Part shown: positions 1-8,992 of the stretch, piece by piece
Layout: each line of letters starts with the position of its first letter
How positions within the stretch are numbered: position 1 is the first letter of the stretch
From: Janthinobacterium aquaticum
GTDB taxonomy: Bacteria; Pseudomonadota; Gammaproteobacteria; Burkholderiales; Burkholderiaceae_D
Direction of reading: 5' to 3'
NCBI RefSeq assembly: GCF_009208565.1
Contig: NZ_WFLK01000006.1
Span: 234,544-298,543 of the forward strand
DNA length: 64,000 nucleotides
The notes under the pieces: generated by a model
The model's database searches: none
Seen by the model: the letters and a program-made list of their open reading frames with translations, nothing else
Told to the model about the DNA's origin: nothing
Position numbers and translations under genes: made by a program

Positions 1-742
1 TCAGCACGCTCGGGCGGCGCAGGCCGCGTACCCAGCGCATATCGAGTGGCTGGAGTGGCTGGAGCGTCAGCAACGAGGAGGCCGCGCTGGCACTGACCGG
101 CTCTGGCAGCGCCTGGTGCACCAGCGGATCGTAAACCGGCAGCACTTCACCGTCGACCATCAGCGCATACGGCACGGCAATAGTGCCGCCCTGCAGGCCG
201 CCGAGGCGCTCGGCCAGGTAGCTCTTGCCGCTGCCGGCGGCCCCGTGCAGCAGGATAGCGCGGCCCGAATTCATGGCAGCACCCAGCTGATTCATCACTT
301 GCGGATCGATCACCACGCCGTCGAAATGGCGCAGCAGCGCCGCGCGCGTGACCGGTGTACTGGCAGCGCTTTGCGCCGCTACCTGGGCGTTGTAGGCAGC
401 CAGCGGCACCGGACACGGTCCCGCATAGGCATTGCGCGCCATCGCCGCCACGGCGCGCGCGCCGCCGCTCTCGCTCAGTTGATAATGGAGGTCGGCGTCG
501 GTGCCGCTGCCGCCGCGGCGCGTCACTTCCAGCATTTTCTCCTGGCGCATAAAGGCCACCAGCGGCTCGATCACGCCGGGCCCCAGCTTGAGATGGGCAC
601 TCAGTTCGGGCAGTGGCAGCTGGCCGCGCTGGAACAGCACCTTGGCCAGCAAATCGACCAGGAACAGGAAGGGCAAACCGGTGTCGTCGACGCTGCGCGG
701 CGCGCGCAGGCCGGCCGGCCCGGTATCAATAGCGGAGCTCAA
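1..742 (-). CDS. AAA family ATPase of the Tad locus, copy 1 (partial, 3' end outside window)
   Basis: No ATG fits the 5' end. I read it from a TTG at 742 whose TTGA overlaps the TGA stop of the upstream tadV, the same coupling as ATGA in the second copy (14193-15596). The first ~100 residues look like a small winged-helix-type domain (leucine-rich helix, FQRGQLPLPEL, MRQEKMLEVTRRG). A P-loop NTPase follows, with Walker A GAAGSGKS. The reading frame stays open to the window edge, and protein similarity to copy 2 runs throughout. The family is not characterised as far as I know; linkage to prepilin peptidase and Flp pilin suggests a Tad assembly or regulatory role. The C-terminal half, including Walker B, is off the window. 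Confidence 0.82.
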   Translation of the reverse strand, partial: MSSAIDTGPAGLRAPRSVDDTGLPFLFLVDLLAKVLFQRGQLPLPELSAHLKLGPGVIEPLVAFMRQEKMLEVTRRGGSGTDADLHYQLSESGGARAVAAMARNAYAGPCPVPLAAYNAQVAAQSAASTPVTRAALLRHFDGVVIDPQVMNQLGAAMNSGRAILLHGAAGSGKSYLAERLGGLQGGTIAVPYALMVDGEVLPVYDPLVHQALPEPVSASAASSLLTLQPLQPLDMRWVRGLRRPSVL

Positions 743-1302
743 AACAGCTCCGGCAATACGCCTGCCCGCAACAGCGCAAGATAGATAATGGTGCCGGCGG
801 CAATTGCAATCGCATACGGCAGCTTGCCGCTCGGTGCGGCAGGTGCATCGATATCGGGGCGCTGGCGGGAAATGCCGCGCATCAGGCTGCCCAGCAGCAG
901 TTGACAGGTGTTGCCTGTCATCTGGCGCAGGCTGCCATGCCACGCGCTGACGACCAGCGCCAGCACACCGCCGGCCAGCAGGCTGGCCAGCACGGCACCG
1001 AGCACTGCCTGCGGGCCAACGATGGCGCCAATGGCGGCCATCAGCTTGACATCGCCGGCGCCCAGCGTCTTGAGCGCATACATCGGCATCAGCAGTGTCA
1101 GGCCCAACGCCCAACCACCCACTGCCGGCCACAGTCCTATCGCCCCAGGCAAGGCAGACGCATTGAGCGCCACGCCAATCAACGCCGCGATCGCAACGAG
1201 CCAGTTGGGAATACGGCGGCTGCGCACATCATGCCAGACGGCCAGCACCAGCAGCAAAGCCAGCAAGAGCACCAGCGGGCCAGCAAAAAACGACTCGTTC
1301 AT
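739..1302 (-). CDS. tadV: TadV/CpaA prepilin peptidase, copy 1
   Basis: Membrane aspartic peptidase of the A24 family that processes Flp-type prepilins. The N-terminal helix is followed by WHDVRSRRIPN, where the first catalytic aspartate sits. The second aspartate is in the GAGDVKLMA motif after a second helix pair; five to six membrane segments are visible. I chose MNESFF at 1302 over an upstream in-frame start because it begins right before the first helix and matches the second copy (MNPESF). Its TGA overlaps the TTG start of the ATPase gene. It shares the same core motifs with the copy at 15593-16153. Confidence 0.9.
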   Translation of the reverse strand: MNESFFAGPLVLLLALLLVLAVWHDVRSRRIPNWLVAIAALIGVALNASALPGAIGLWPAVGGWALGLTLLMPMYALKTLGAGDVKLMAAIGAIVGPQAVLGAVLASLLAGGVLALVVSAWHGSLRQMTGNTCQLLLGSLMRGISRQRPDIDAPAAPSGKLPYAIAIAAGTIIYLALLRAGVLPELF

Positions 1303-1398
1303 GAGATACCCGCAAGTCAAGGCGACATAAAAAATGGCCCGGTGCCGTTAAAGCTGGCCGGACCACTCATTGCGCGCCGCGAGGCGCACCTGCCTGAT

Positions 1399-1563
1399 TT
1401 ACTTGGGGAAGTAGCCAGCAATTTTCGTGAAAGCAGCCGAGATACCGCCCGTCAAAGAGGCAACTGCAGTCACCAGGACAGCGGCGACCAGGGCAGCGAT
1501 CAGTGCGTATTCGATTGCGGTAACACCATCTTCTTCGGCGATGAAATTTTTGATGAAGTTCAT
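1399..1563 (-). CDS. flp: Flp-type pilin, copy 1
   Basis: A 54-residue type IVb pilin. The short leader MNFIKNFIAEEDG ends in the glycine expected before cleavage, and the mature part begins VTAIEYALIAALVA, the Flp G/XXXXEY signature with the conserved Glu-Tyr pair. A hydrophobic helix and a short polar tail complete the protein. It is the major shaft subunit processed by TadV. It lies 96 bp upstream of tadV copy 1 on the same strand and is probably cotranscribed. The copy at 16272-16445 shares the EEDGVTAIEY core but has a different tail, so the two pilins could form distinct or mixed filaments. Confidence 0.93.
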   Translation of the reverse strand: MNFIKNFIAEEDGVTAIEYALIAALVAAVLVTAVASLTGGISAAFTKIAGYFPK

Positions 1564-1782
1564 GATAGATCCATTCAGAGTTAGTTTAACAAAAGGTTAT
1601 TTGTTCACGTTCAGGAATTGGATCAGCTTTAAGGACCCTTGCAATGGTATGTCGTGCGAACAGGCACATGACCAATTCAGCGTTGCCGGCGGGGTAAGTT
1701 TCTGCCCCTTGACTGTTCCATCAGTCTGGCTGACTCGTTGTTGTTGTCGAGTGCTGATGTAGGTATCTTACCGATGGCCCCT

Positions 1783-1796
1783 TTGATTTGCATCAA
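1783..1796. promoter_or_regulatory. FNR/ANR-type box
   Basis: TTGATTTGCATCAA is a perfect TTGAT-N4-ATCAA match, the known binding consensus of FNR/ANR/DNR regulators. It lies in the gap between the response regulator stop and flp copy 1, about 226 bp before the flp start. A TAAGAT hexamer on the minus strand (1770-1765) starts 19.5 nt from the box centre, so repression is as possible as activation. The equivalent module of copy 2 has its own perfect box at 17352. Confidence 0.55.
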
Positions 1797-1859
1797 ACAA
1801 AAGTACTTAATCACCAGTACAAAACGCCTTTTCATGCCAGTACATTTGTACTGATCCGG

Positions 1860-2552
1860 TTAATCCGGCAGCTTGTCGAGGCCATGCTTGCCCGCAAACA
1901 CATACAGTTCCAGCCGGTTGGCCACATCGAGCTTCTGGTAAATCGTGGTCAGGTGATTGCGCAGCGTCTGCTCGGAAATAAAGGCGCGCTGGGCAATGGT
2001 TTTGTTCAGTGCGCCATTGCCTTCGGCCATCATGGCGATAATCTTGCGCTCCTTGGGTGTCAGCTGCGCAATCTGCGCCGCTACCCTGGCCGCCTGCGGA
2101 TCCTGTACCACCGGCGCCACCGGGCGCATCATGGTACCCAGCATGCGCTCGAACAGCGCCGGCTCGAGCACCATTTCGCCGCAATGCACCTTGGCGATGG
2201 CGGCAATCAGCTGTTCAGCCGACGCGTCCTTGCCCACCACGCCGCGCGCGCCGCTGCGCACGGCGCGGCATAATTCATCCTGGTCGCGCGTGCCGCTGAA
2301 CATCAGCGCGCGCGCAGCGCCGCCAGCGAGCAGCGCCGGCAAAAAGTCAACCGAACTGACGCCGCCCAGGTCGATATCGAGCAGCACCACATCGGGCAGC
2401 TTGTCGGCCGCCATCGCCAGCGCCGCTTCGATATCGCCGGCGCTGCCAACCACGCGCATGGCCGGTTGTGCGCCGGCCAGCAGTTTTTCCAAGCCCCACA
2501 GCATGGTCTTGTGATCGTCAACCAGCATGACGCGTATGGCATTGTCCTGCAT
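1860..2552 (-). CDS. NarL/FixJ-type response regulator, copy 1
   Basis: A 230-residue two-domain regulator. The receiver has the acidic pair in MLVDDHK, a phospho-acceptor aspartate in LLDIDLGG, a Ser/Thr switch residue in MFSGT and a lysine in VVGKD. The C-terminal LuxR-type HTH has LTPKERKIIAMMAEG and the recognition region SEQTLRNHLTTIYQKL. I start it at MQDNAIRV (2552) because AGGAG lies 8 nt upstream; the GTG and ATG just before would overlap that Shine-Dalgarno. It follows the sensor kinase by 30 bp and is presumably its partner. It probably regulates the adjacent pilus genes. Confidence 0.9.
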   Translation of the reverse strand: MQDNAIRVMLVDDHKTMLWGLEKLLAGAQPAMRVVGSAGDIEAALAMAADKLPDVVLLDIDLGGVSSVDFLPALLAGGAARALMFSGTRDQDELCRAVRSGARGVVGKDASAEQLIAAIAKVHCGEMVLEPALFERMLGTMMRPVAPVVQDPQAARVAAQIAQLTPKERKIIAMMAEGNGALNKTIAQRAFISEQTLRNHLTTIYQKLDVANRLELYVFAGKHGLDKLPD

Positions 2553-2582
2553 TCCCATCACTCCTATTAACTAAAGCAAACC

Positions 2583-4259
2583 CTACACGGGAATAGTAAT
2601 CGAGACGACCGTCAGGGCGCCGCCAGTATTGCCCACTTCGAGCGTGCCACCAAGCGCCTGCGTACGCTCGGCCATCGAGACCGGCAGAAAACTGGCTGCA
2701 CTGCCCTGGCGTTCGTTTTCCATCGCGATATGAAGCATGCCGGCGCGCTTGCCCAGCACGATGCGCGCGCTGCGGGCCGTGGTGTGCTTGCGGATATTGC
2801 TCATGCCTTCATTGACGATCTGGAACACTTCAGCAGCCAAGCGGTCGCTGAGATGGAGCTCGCCCTGCACCACGATATCGATTTCCAGACCAAAGAACTT
2901 GCGTATCTGCTCGGCCTGGCGGCGCAACGCCAGCAGCAGTTCGGCTTCTTCGGGCGCGGCGCCGGTGCGCAGTGACTGCGCCATCTGGCGCAGGTCGCCG
3001 ATGACCTGGCCGCTCATCTCGATCAACTTGTCGAGTTCGCCGATCAGCGGATTGTCGGGCGCGGCGCTGTTGCGCAGTGCGCTCAAGCCATGGCGCAGGC
3101 CGATATACGGCTGGATGGTGGTGTCATGCAGATCGCGCGCAATTTTCTGCCGCTCGCGATAGGCGGCGCCCGAGGCCAGGCGGTCGACCAGTTCGATATT
3201 TTCAATCAGGGGAAACACCTGCGAGACGATCTGCAGCAAAAAGCGCGTATCGGCGCGCGCATAGCGCTGGCTTGAGGTGGCCAGGTAAATACGGCCCTCG
3301 CCTTCGCGCAGCGGCAGCGGCACGCTGATGTAACTGTCGCCATCGAGCAGTTCGGCCACCGCCGCTCCCGTCTGTCCGGTCGCCCCGTCCAGGTGCTGCC
3401 AGCGCAAGCTGCCCTGCTCGAAACACTGCAAGCGGGCGTCCCTCCCAAGCCTGGCCAGCGGCGACGCCGCATACAGCACGCTGGTGCGCGCGCCAAAAGC
3501 CATCAGCGGCGCCACCGCAGCGGCCCCCATGATGGTGCTGCGCGCTGGCGTGCCGGCAACGGCCGTGCGCAGCAGCCACTGTTCGCCGGTGCCGCGCATA
3601 ATCAGGGTGCAACTACTGGCATGGAAAAACTGACGGGTCTTTTCCAGGATGGAATTGAGCGTATGATCGACGCCAAAGCGTGGGTTGGACTGCTGGCTGA
3701 TATCGTGCAGCAGCGCCAGGCGGCGTTTTTGCAGCAGGCCCAGGCCGCCCCAGTAGGCAAACATATAGCCGAGCGCCATCACAAAGATCACCCTCAGCAA
3801 CAAATCGGGCTGATCGACCAGGCCGCCGCCAAACAGCGAAGCGACACCGAGCAATAACGACGAGGCCAGCGTAATGCGTGTACCCGTGTCGAGCCCGTGC
3901 TGGAACGACGAAGTGAGAATGGCAAAGAAGAAAAACGGAAAAAAATAGCTCTCGCTGCCGCCGGTACAAAACACCAACAGACCCGACCAGCAGACATCGA
4001 GCCAGTAAATCAGCCTGCCATGCGAAAAAGGCTGATTGAAATGCGCCAGGATAAACAGCACCGCACTATGCAGCACATACAGCAGCAATACCGACCAGGT
4101 CAGATGGGCTGGCACGCCGATCTGACCAGGATTGACAAACCAAGTCAGCAAGGCAGTCACGGACAGCAGCAGGCGCATGCCCGAGATCATGGCGACATCG
4201 GCATTGCCAGTCGAAGGCGTGTTGCCTGCTTCGATCGATTGTAGGTGGGCCAGCAGCAT
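2583..4259 (-). CDS. Membrane sensor histidine kinase (NarX/HPK7 type)
   Basis: A 558-residue kinase. Five to six hydrophobic segments fill the first ~190 residues, a GAF-like region follows, and a HisKA_3 dimerisation helix carries the phospho-acceptor histidine at about residue 378 (RQKIARDLHDTTIQ). The C-terminal ATPase has an N box (NEGMSNIRKH) near 480; its G boxes are weak. It heads a two-gene operon with the response regulator at 1860 and is divergent from tadE copy 1. No equivalent exists beside copy 2, so this kinase may serve both response regulators. The ligand cannot be told from the sequence. Confidence 0.9.
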   Translation of the reverse strand: MLLAHLQSIEAGNTPSTGNADVAMISGMRLLLSVTALLTWFVNPGQIGVPAHLTWSVLLLYVLHSAVLFILAHFNQPFSHGRLIYWLDVCWSGLLVFCTGGSESYFFPFFFFAILTSSFQHGLDTGTRITLASSLLLGVASLFGGGLVDQPDLLLRVIFVMALGYMFAYWGGLGLLQKRRLALLHDISQQSNPRFGVDHTLNSILEKTRQFFHASSCTLIMRGTGEQWLLRTAVAGTPARSTIMGAAAVAPLMAFGARTSVLYAASPLARLGRDARLQCFEQGSLRWQHLDGATGQTGAAVAELLDGDSYISVPLPLREGEGRIYLATSSQRYARADTRFLLQIVSQVFPLIENIELVDRLASGAAYRERQKIARDLHDTTIQPYIGLRHGLSALRNSAAPDNPLIGELDKLIEMSGQVIGDLRQMAQSLRTGAAPEEAELLLALRRQAEQIRKFFGLEIDIVVQGELHLSDRLAAEVFQIVNEGMSNIRKHTTARSARIVLGKRAGMLHIAMENERQGSAASFLPVSMAERTQALGGTLEVGNTGGALTVVSITIPV

Positions 4260-4538
4260 AAATGATCATCCATCTTGTTTAAAAAATCAGTTTTCCGGCT
4301 TGCTACGAAAAACGTGAAAAGCCATGCCCGATAGCCTATCTTAATCGCTTGCAGTGGCGTGCACACCCGACCAGACCATATCATACATGCAACACTATTA
4401 TCTTGAGAGTATCGAAAAAGTAGTAAGTATCGGTGCTAAATTGACTTAAAACAAGATAGAATAAAAATGCCCATGCCGCCAACACATGGTTCCTGATATC
4501 CCTTGCACGCTGCCACCGGCCAAAACACCCGACTCGAC

Positions 4539-5042
4539 ATGACAACACTCCCGCCCGTATTCCTGCCTCGCCACGGGCAACGCCCCGTGCGCCAGCGCGG
4601 CGCGACGATTGTCGAGTTTGCCATTATTGCGCCGGCGTTCCTGCTGCTGATGATCGGTGTGATCGAATTGAGCATGGTGTATTTCGCCAACCTGACCATG
4701 CAGCATGCGGTGCGCGAAGGCGCGCGCTACGCGGTGACCGGGCAGAGCAATCTCGATCCGAACACCTCCAGCCAGCAGCGCTACCAGGCGGTGCTGCAAA
4801 AGATCAAGGACAGCTCGATGGGCATGTACGACAAAGTCAACCCGACCGTTTCGGTCACCAATATGAGCGGCGGCAGCAACAGCGGCGCCGGCACGTTCGG
4901 CAGCGCCGGCGACATTATCGTCATCTCGCTCGACTGCAACTGGGCCCTGGCCACGCCGATGATGGCGGCCTTTTTCAGCAACGGCAAAGCGCACTTCGTG
5001 GTGTCGGCCACCATGCGCAACGAAAGCTACGGCGGCTTATGA
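4539..5042 (+). CDS. tadE: TadE-like minor pseudopilin, copy 1
   Basis: TadE-family protein of 167 residues. A basic leader is followed by the TadE signature RQRGATIVEFAIIAPAFLLL, a hydrophobic helix and a periplasmic domain. I chose ATG 4539 over the TTG at 4503 because the context gac-ATG-ac is the same in copy 2; neither start has a good Shine-Dalgarno. The stop overlaps the next start as ATGA. The TadE/F/G proteins are minor subunits needed for Tad pilus assembly. Confidence 0.85.
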   Translation: MTTLPPVFLPRHGQRPVRQRGATIVEFAIIAPAFLLLMIGVIELSMVYFANLTMQHAVREGARYAVTGQSNLDPNTSSQQRYQAVLQKIKDSSMGMYDKVNPTVSVTNMSGGSNSGAGTFGSAGDIIVISLDCNWALATPMMAAFFSNGKAHFVVSATMRNESYGGL

Positions 5043-5650
5043 TGCCACTGCCACGCTACCGAGGCAGGCTTGCGGCCGGCATTGCCGCCGTCGAGTTTGC
5101 CATCGTGCTGCCGCTGCTGGTGCTGTTGCTGCTGATGGTGGTCGATCTGTCGCGCGCCATCCAGGCCAAGATCATCCTGCTCAATATCAGCCGCGAAGGC
5201 GCCAACCTGGCCTCGCGCTCGACCTCCGACCTGTCCGGCTCCAGCCAGACCATCATGGATGCGCTGGCCACGACCACGCCGCCGCTGGACATGAACAAGC
5301 GCGGCATGATCTACATTACCAAGATCATGGGCTACACCAGCAAGTCGGGCCTGCGCAATATCGTGCTGGAACAGTACCGCTGGAACACCGGTGCAAAATC
5401 GAGCGGCTACCAGCCGGCCAGCCAGGTGTGGAGCTGCCCTAGCTGGGACAGCGGCGGCACCTGCAGCAGCATCGGCAAGGGTGAAAGCGCGCCGGTAGTC
5501 ACGCTGATGAAGGGTCAGCTGGCCGATGGCGAACTGATTTACTCAGTGGAGACCTTCTATAACTTCGACATGGTTTTTGGCGCGGCGCGCCTGGCCGATT
5601 CGACCCTGCCGACCCTGGGGCCCAACCTGTATTCGATGACGGTGTTCTGA
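5039..5650 (+). CDS. tadF: TadF-like minor pseudopilin, copy 1
   Basis: A 203-residue TadE/TadF-type protein with a basic N-terminus, a pseudopilin helix (GIAAVEFAIVLPLLVLLLL) with the conserved glutamate, and a C-terminal periplasmic domain with two cysteines. Translation is coupled at both ends: the start overlaps the tadE stop (ATGATG) and the stop overlaps the tadG start (TGATG). The copy at 18056-18670 shares most of the N-terminal 70 residues and the end YSMTVF. The names TadE and TadF are assigned by order. Confidence 0.85.
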   Translation: MMPLPRYRGRLAAGIAAVEFAIVLPLLVLLLLMVVDLSRAIQAKIILLNISREGANLASRSTSDLSGSSQTIMDALATTTPPLDMNKRGMIYITKIMGYTSKSGLRNIVLEQYRWNTGAKSSGYQPASQVWSCPSWDSGGTCSSIGKGESAPVVTLMKGQLADGELIYSVETFYNFDMVFGAARLADSTLPTLGPNLYSMTVF

Positions 5651-7020
5651 TGCACATGCCATTTCCCTCACGCCGCCAGGGCGGCCAAGTACTGTTGATG
5701 ATGGCACTGTCAGCAGTCATGCTGATTGCCGCCGTCGGCCTGGCCATCGACTCGGGCCTCGGTTACCTGATCAAGGCCAAGTTGAATGCCGCCGTCGACT
5801 CGGCCAGCCTGGCCGCTGCGCGCGGGGTGACGCTGGGCGACAACCAGGCGGCGCAGGCGGCCAATGCACGCCAGGCCGCGCGCGAATTTTTCGACGTGAA
5901 CTATCCCGACAAATACCTGATGTCCACGCCGGTGCTCAATCCGGTCGGCGTGACGTTCGACAAGGGCACCGTAACGGTCGACGTGTCGGCCACCGCTTCG
6001 CTGCCGGTCACGCTGATGGGCATCCTCGGCTTCAAGACGCTCGATGTGGCAGCCACCGCGCAGACCATCCGCAAGGACCTCGACATGGTGCTGGTGATGG
6101 ACACCTCCGGTTCGCTGTCGGGCAACGCCACCGCCGTGCGCGCCGCCGGCGTGTCGTTCATGAACAAGTTCAATTCCACAGTCGACCGCGTGGGCCTGCT
6201 GCACTTTGCCACCGGGGTGCAGGTCGACCTGCCGATCAAGCCGGTCAACCGCGGCTTTGACCGCACCGTGGCCACCACTGCCATCAACCTGTTTGCCTTT
6301 ACCGGCGGCACCAATTCCTCGGAAGGCATGTGGCAGGCGCGCAACCAGTTGAACAGCATCGACCAGGTCAACCGCTCCAGCCTGCGCGTGATCGTGTTTT
6401 TTTCCGACGGTTCGCCGGCCGCGTTTTCCTCGTATTTCTTCCCTGCCACCAGCGGCACCTGCAGGACGCCCGGCTCGATCGCCACGCTGACCGACAAACC
6501 CGGCAGCGCCTCGCCGCTGCGCGGCCTGTACCGCATGGACCTGACCAATACTGACCTGACGCCCACCACCTCGTGCGATGTCGACCTGCTGACCACCCTG
6601 CCAGCCTGGTACAACCCGCATAACCCGGCCGCCAACGCCAATGATGCGTCCTTGCGTGAGTTTCCTATCGTCACCAATACGCCGCGCGTGGTTACCAATT
6701 CGCTGGCCACGCCGCTGCTGGAATGGACCAATGTGCACCGCGCCTCGCGCAACCTGGCCGAAGCGATTGCCGCCAAGGCGCGCCAGGAAGGCATTTATGT
6801 CTTTACGCTGGGCATGGGCGACTCGCTGACCGCAGCCGAAGGACCGGACAATGAAAAAGGCGAAGACCTGCTGCGCTGCCTGGCCAATACCATCGACGCC
6901 AAAGCCAGCTGCCGCAAGCCGGCCGAACCGCAAGGACTGTACTGCTACGCGGCCACCGAAAGCGACCTGAGCCCGTGCTTTACGCGGCTGGCTTCGGCCA
7001 TCCTGCGCATTTCCAAATAA
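5650..7020 (+). CDS. tadG: TadG-like protein with von Willebrand factor A domain, copy 1
   Basis: A 456-residue protein. An N-terminal TadG-like membrane helix (GGQVLLMMALSAVML) precedes a vWA domain with the MIDAS motif DTSGS at about residue 151 and a GGTNSSEG loop. A C-terminal region carries several cysteines and the end FTRLASAILRISK, shared exactly with copy 2. It is the last gene of the coupled tadEFG operon and converges with tadC, with only 9 bp between them. TadG proteins are envelope parts of the Tad apparatus; the MIDAS suggests metal-dependent adhesion. Confidence 0.88.
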   Translation: MHMPFPSRRQGGQVLLMMALSAVMLIAAVGLAIDSGLGYLIKAKLNAAVDSASLAAARGVTLGDNQAAQAANARQAAREFFDVNYPDKYLMSTPVLNPVGVTFDKGTVTVDVSATASLPVTLMGILGFKTLDVAATAQTIRKDLDMVLVMDTSGSLSGNATAVRAAGVSFMNKFNSTVDRVGLLHFATGVQVDLPIKPVNRGFDRTVATTAINLFAFTGGTNSSEGMWQARNQLNSIDQVNRSSLRVIVFFSDGSPAAFSSYFFPATSGTCRTPGSIATLTDKPGSASPLRGLYRMDLTNTDLTPTTSCDVDLLTTLPAWYNPHNPAANANDASLREFPIVTNTPRVVTNSLATPLLEWTNVHRASRNLAEAIAAKARQEGIYVFTLGMGDSLTAAEGPDNEKGEDLLRCLANTIDAKASCRKPAEPQGLYCYAATESDLSPCFTRLASAILRISK

Positions 7021-7029
7021 GCGGCTGCC

Positions 7030-7965
7030 TCAGCTGCCATTCATGGAAGGCAGCAGCACCCTGTAAATCTGCAGCACTGCCGGGCCCAGCAGCACCACCA
7101 TCAAGGTCGGAAAAATAAAGAAAATCAGCGGGAACAGCAGCTTCAGGGCAATCCTGGCGGCCGTTTCTTCGGCACGCTGGCGCCGCTTGGTGCGCAACAG
7201 GTCGGACTGCACGCGCAGCGATGCAGCGATGCTGGTGCCAAAGCGTTCGGCCTGGATCAGCAGAGTCACCAGTGCGTCGACATCGTCCACGCCGGTGCGC
7301 AGCGCCAGATTGCGCAGCGCCCTGTCCTTGGCGCTGCCGGCGCGCATTTCCAGCGTGACCAGCTGCAGCTCTTCAGCCAGCACCGTGCTTTTCAGGCCGA
7401 TTTCCTGCGCCACGCGCGCCAGCGCCGCTTCCATCGCCAGCCCTGCTTCCACGCAGACCGTCATCAGGTCGAGCGCATCGGGAAAGCTTTCAAACACCTC
7501 GCGCTGGCGCTGCTGCAGGCAGTGCCTGAGCCACAGTTCAGGCAGATAATAGCCGGCGGCAGCGAGCGCCGCCATCCACAGCAGCACATTATGCCGGCCG
7601 TCGCGCAGCACCAGATACGCTGCCAGGGGCAGCAGCACGGCCAGCGCCGTCTTGCTGGCGTAAAACAGCACCGGCGTGCTGCTCTTGCGCCAGCCGGCAT
7701 GGATAAAGCGCAAGCGCGCCGGCGATTCATCCCAGCCATCTTCGGGCAGCGACAGCCTGGCCAGCGGCTGCATCAGGCCAGCTAGCTGCGCCAGCCAGCG
7801 CGACTGAGCGGGCCGTACGGCCGCTTTCGCCGTGGCGCCAGCATCATAGAGTGCAGCCAGGCGCTGCTGCACGCGGTTGCCGGCCGCGGCGCGCGCCAGC
7901 ACCACTACCATGGCAAACACGATCAGGAACAACAGCAGCAGCAAGCTCATTTGCAGCAGATTCAC
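7030..7965 (-). CDS. tadC: TadC inner-membrane platform protein
   Basis: GspF/T2SF-domain protein of 311 residues with an N-terminal helix, a central helix pair, the conserved stretch LDLMTVCVEAGLAMEAAL and C-terminal membrane segments. With TadB it forms the inner-membrane platform on which the TadA ATPase acts. It is the last gene of the core tad operon, 31 bp after tadB. Only one copy of this core gene is present in the window. Confidence 0.92.
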   Translation of the reverse strand: MNLLQMSLLLLLFLIVFAMVVVLARAAAGNRVQQRLAALYDAGATAKAAVRPAQSRWLAQLAGLMQPLARLSLPEDGWDESPARLRFIHAGWRKSSTPVLFYASKTALAVLLPLAAYLVLRDGRHNVLLWMAALAAAGYYLPELWLRHCLQQRQREVFESFPDALDLMTVCVEAGLAMEAALARVAQEIGLKSTVLAEELQLVTLEMRAGSAKDRALRNLALRTGVDDVDALVTLLIQAERFGTSIAASLRVQSDLLRTKRRQRAEETAARIALKLLFPLIFFIFPTLMVVLLGPAVLQIYRVLLPSMNGS

Positions 7966-7996
7966 GGTTCCGCTCCTTTCCTTGTCAGATTCAAGC

Positions 7997-8992
7997 TCAT
8001 ATCCGTATGCGCACCACGCGGCGGATCACCAGCACGCCCAGCAGCAGCATGCCGGCCGCCATCATGATCATCTTGCGTCCGCCCCGGTCCTGGTACAGCA
8101 GCGCCAGGAACTGCGGATTCATCAGCTGCATCATCAGCGCCGCGCCAAACGGCAGCAGCCCCAGCACCCAGGCCGACATGCGCCCTTCCGCCGACAGCAC
8201 GCGTACCTGCCCCATCAGCTTCAAGCGGTCGCGGATAATCGCGCTGATGCTGGCCAGCAGTTCGGTCAGGTTGCCGCCCGTCTCGCGCTGGATCAGCACG
8301 GCGATCACGAAATAGCGCAAGTCGGTGCTGGGCACGCGCGCAGCCAGGCCGACCAGTGCGTCGGCCATGCCGACACCGAAGTTGACCTCGTCGAACACGG
8401 CGCGAAATTCATCGGCCAGCGGCGCCGTCATTTCTTCGCCCACCATCTTCAACGCGGTGGGAAAGGCGTGACCGGCGCGCATGGCGCGCGCCATCAGATC
8501 GAGCGCATCGGGTAGCTGCTGTTCGATGCGGGCCTGGCGGCGGTGCCTGGCGCGCGTCACCAGCCAGTACGGCAGTGCGGCGCAGGCAGGCGCCAGCAGC
8601 ACGCGCATCAGCCATGGCAAAGATAACAGGCTGGCCAGCACCACGCCGATCAGAAGGCACAGCAACGTCCAGGCCACAAAGCGGGCCACATTCCAGCTTT
8701 TGCCCGATTGCAGCAGCAGCCGGTCCAGGCTGTCTACGCCCGGCATGCGCTGCAAGACGCGCTGCCATTGCGCATGCTGGCTATACAGGCGCTGCTTGGT
8801 AATCGACACGGCGGCGCTATGCTCGTCGCTGGCCGTCTGCATGGCGCGCAGGCGCCGCGCCACGCGTCCGGCGCCGGGACTGTGCCGGCTCTGCCAGCCC
8901 TGCCACAGTCCCCAGGCCAGCAGCAGTACCGAGCAAAACACCAGCAGATACACCAGCGTGCTCAGGCTCAACAGTCCAGTTGCGCCGTTCAT
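7997..8992 (-). CDS. tadB: TadB inner-membrane platform protein
   Basis: A 331-residue GspF-domain paralogue of TadC, with an N-terminal helix, a membrane pair in the middle and the T2SF motif [22 protein letters not shown], split here only by its length. Membrane segments close the protein. Its ATG overlaps the tadA stop by 4 nt, which indicates translational coupling. It partners TadC in the pilus platform. Confidence 0.92.
   Translation of the reverse strand: MNGATGLLSLSTLVYLLVFCSVLLLAWGLWQGWQSRHSPGAGRVARRLRAMQTASDEHSAAVSITKQRLYSQHAQWQRVLQRMPGVDSLDRLLLQSGKSWNVARFVAWTLLCLLIGVVLASLLSLPWLMRVLLAPACAALPYWLVTRARHRRQARIEQQLPDALDLMARAMRAGHAFPTALKMVGEEMTAPLADEFRAVFDEVNFGVGMADALVGLAARVPSTDLRYFVIAVLIQRETGGNLTELLASISAIIRDRLKLMGQVRVLSAEGRMSAWVLGLLPFGAALMMQLMNPQFLALLYQDRGGRKMIMMAAGMLLLGVLVIRRVVRIRI

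Noticed and set aside
1620..1700. Sigma54 promoter for flp copy 1 (a TTGCA element on the minus strand)
   Set aside because: The GG at the -24 position is missing at the required 10-nt spacing.
5710..6933. A 407-codon open frame opposite tadG copy 1
   Set aside because: The same kind of antisense shadow; tadG has a vWA motif, overlap coupling and a paralogue.
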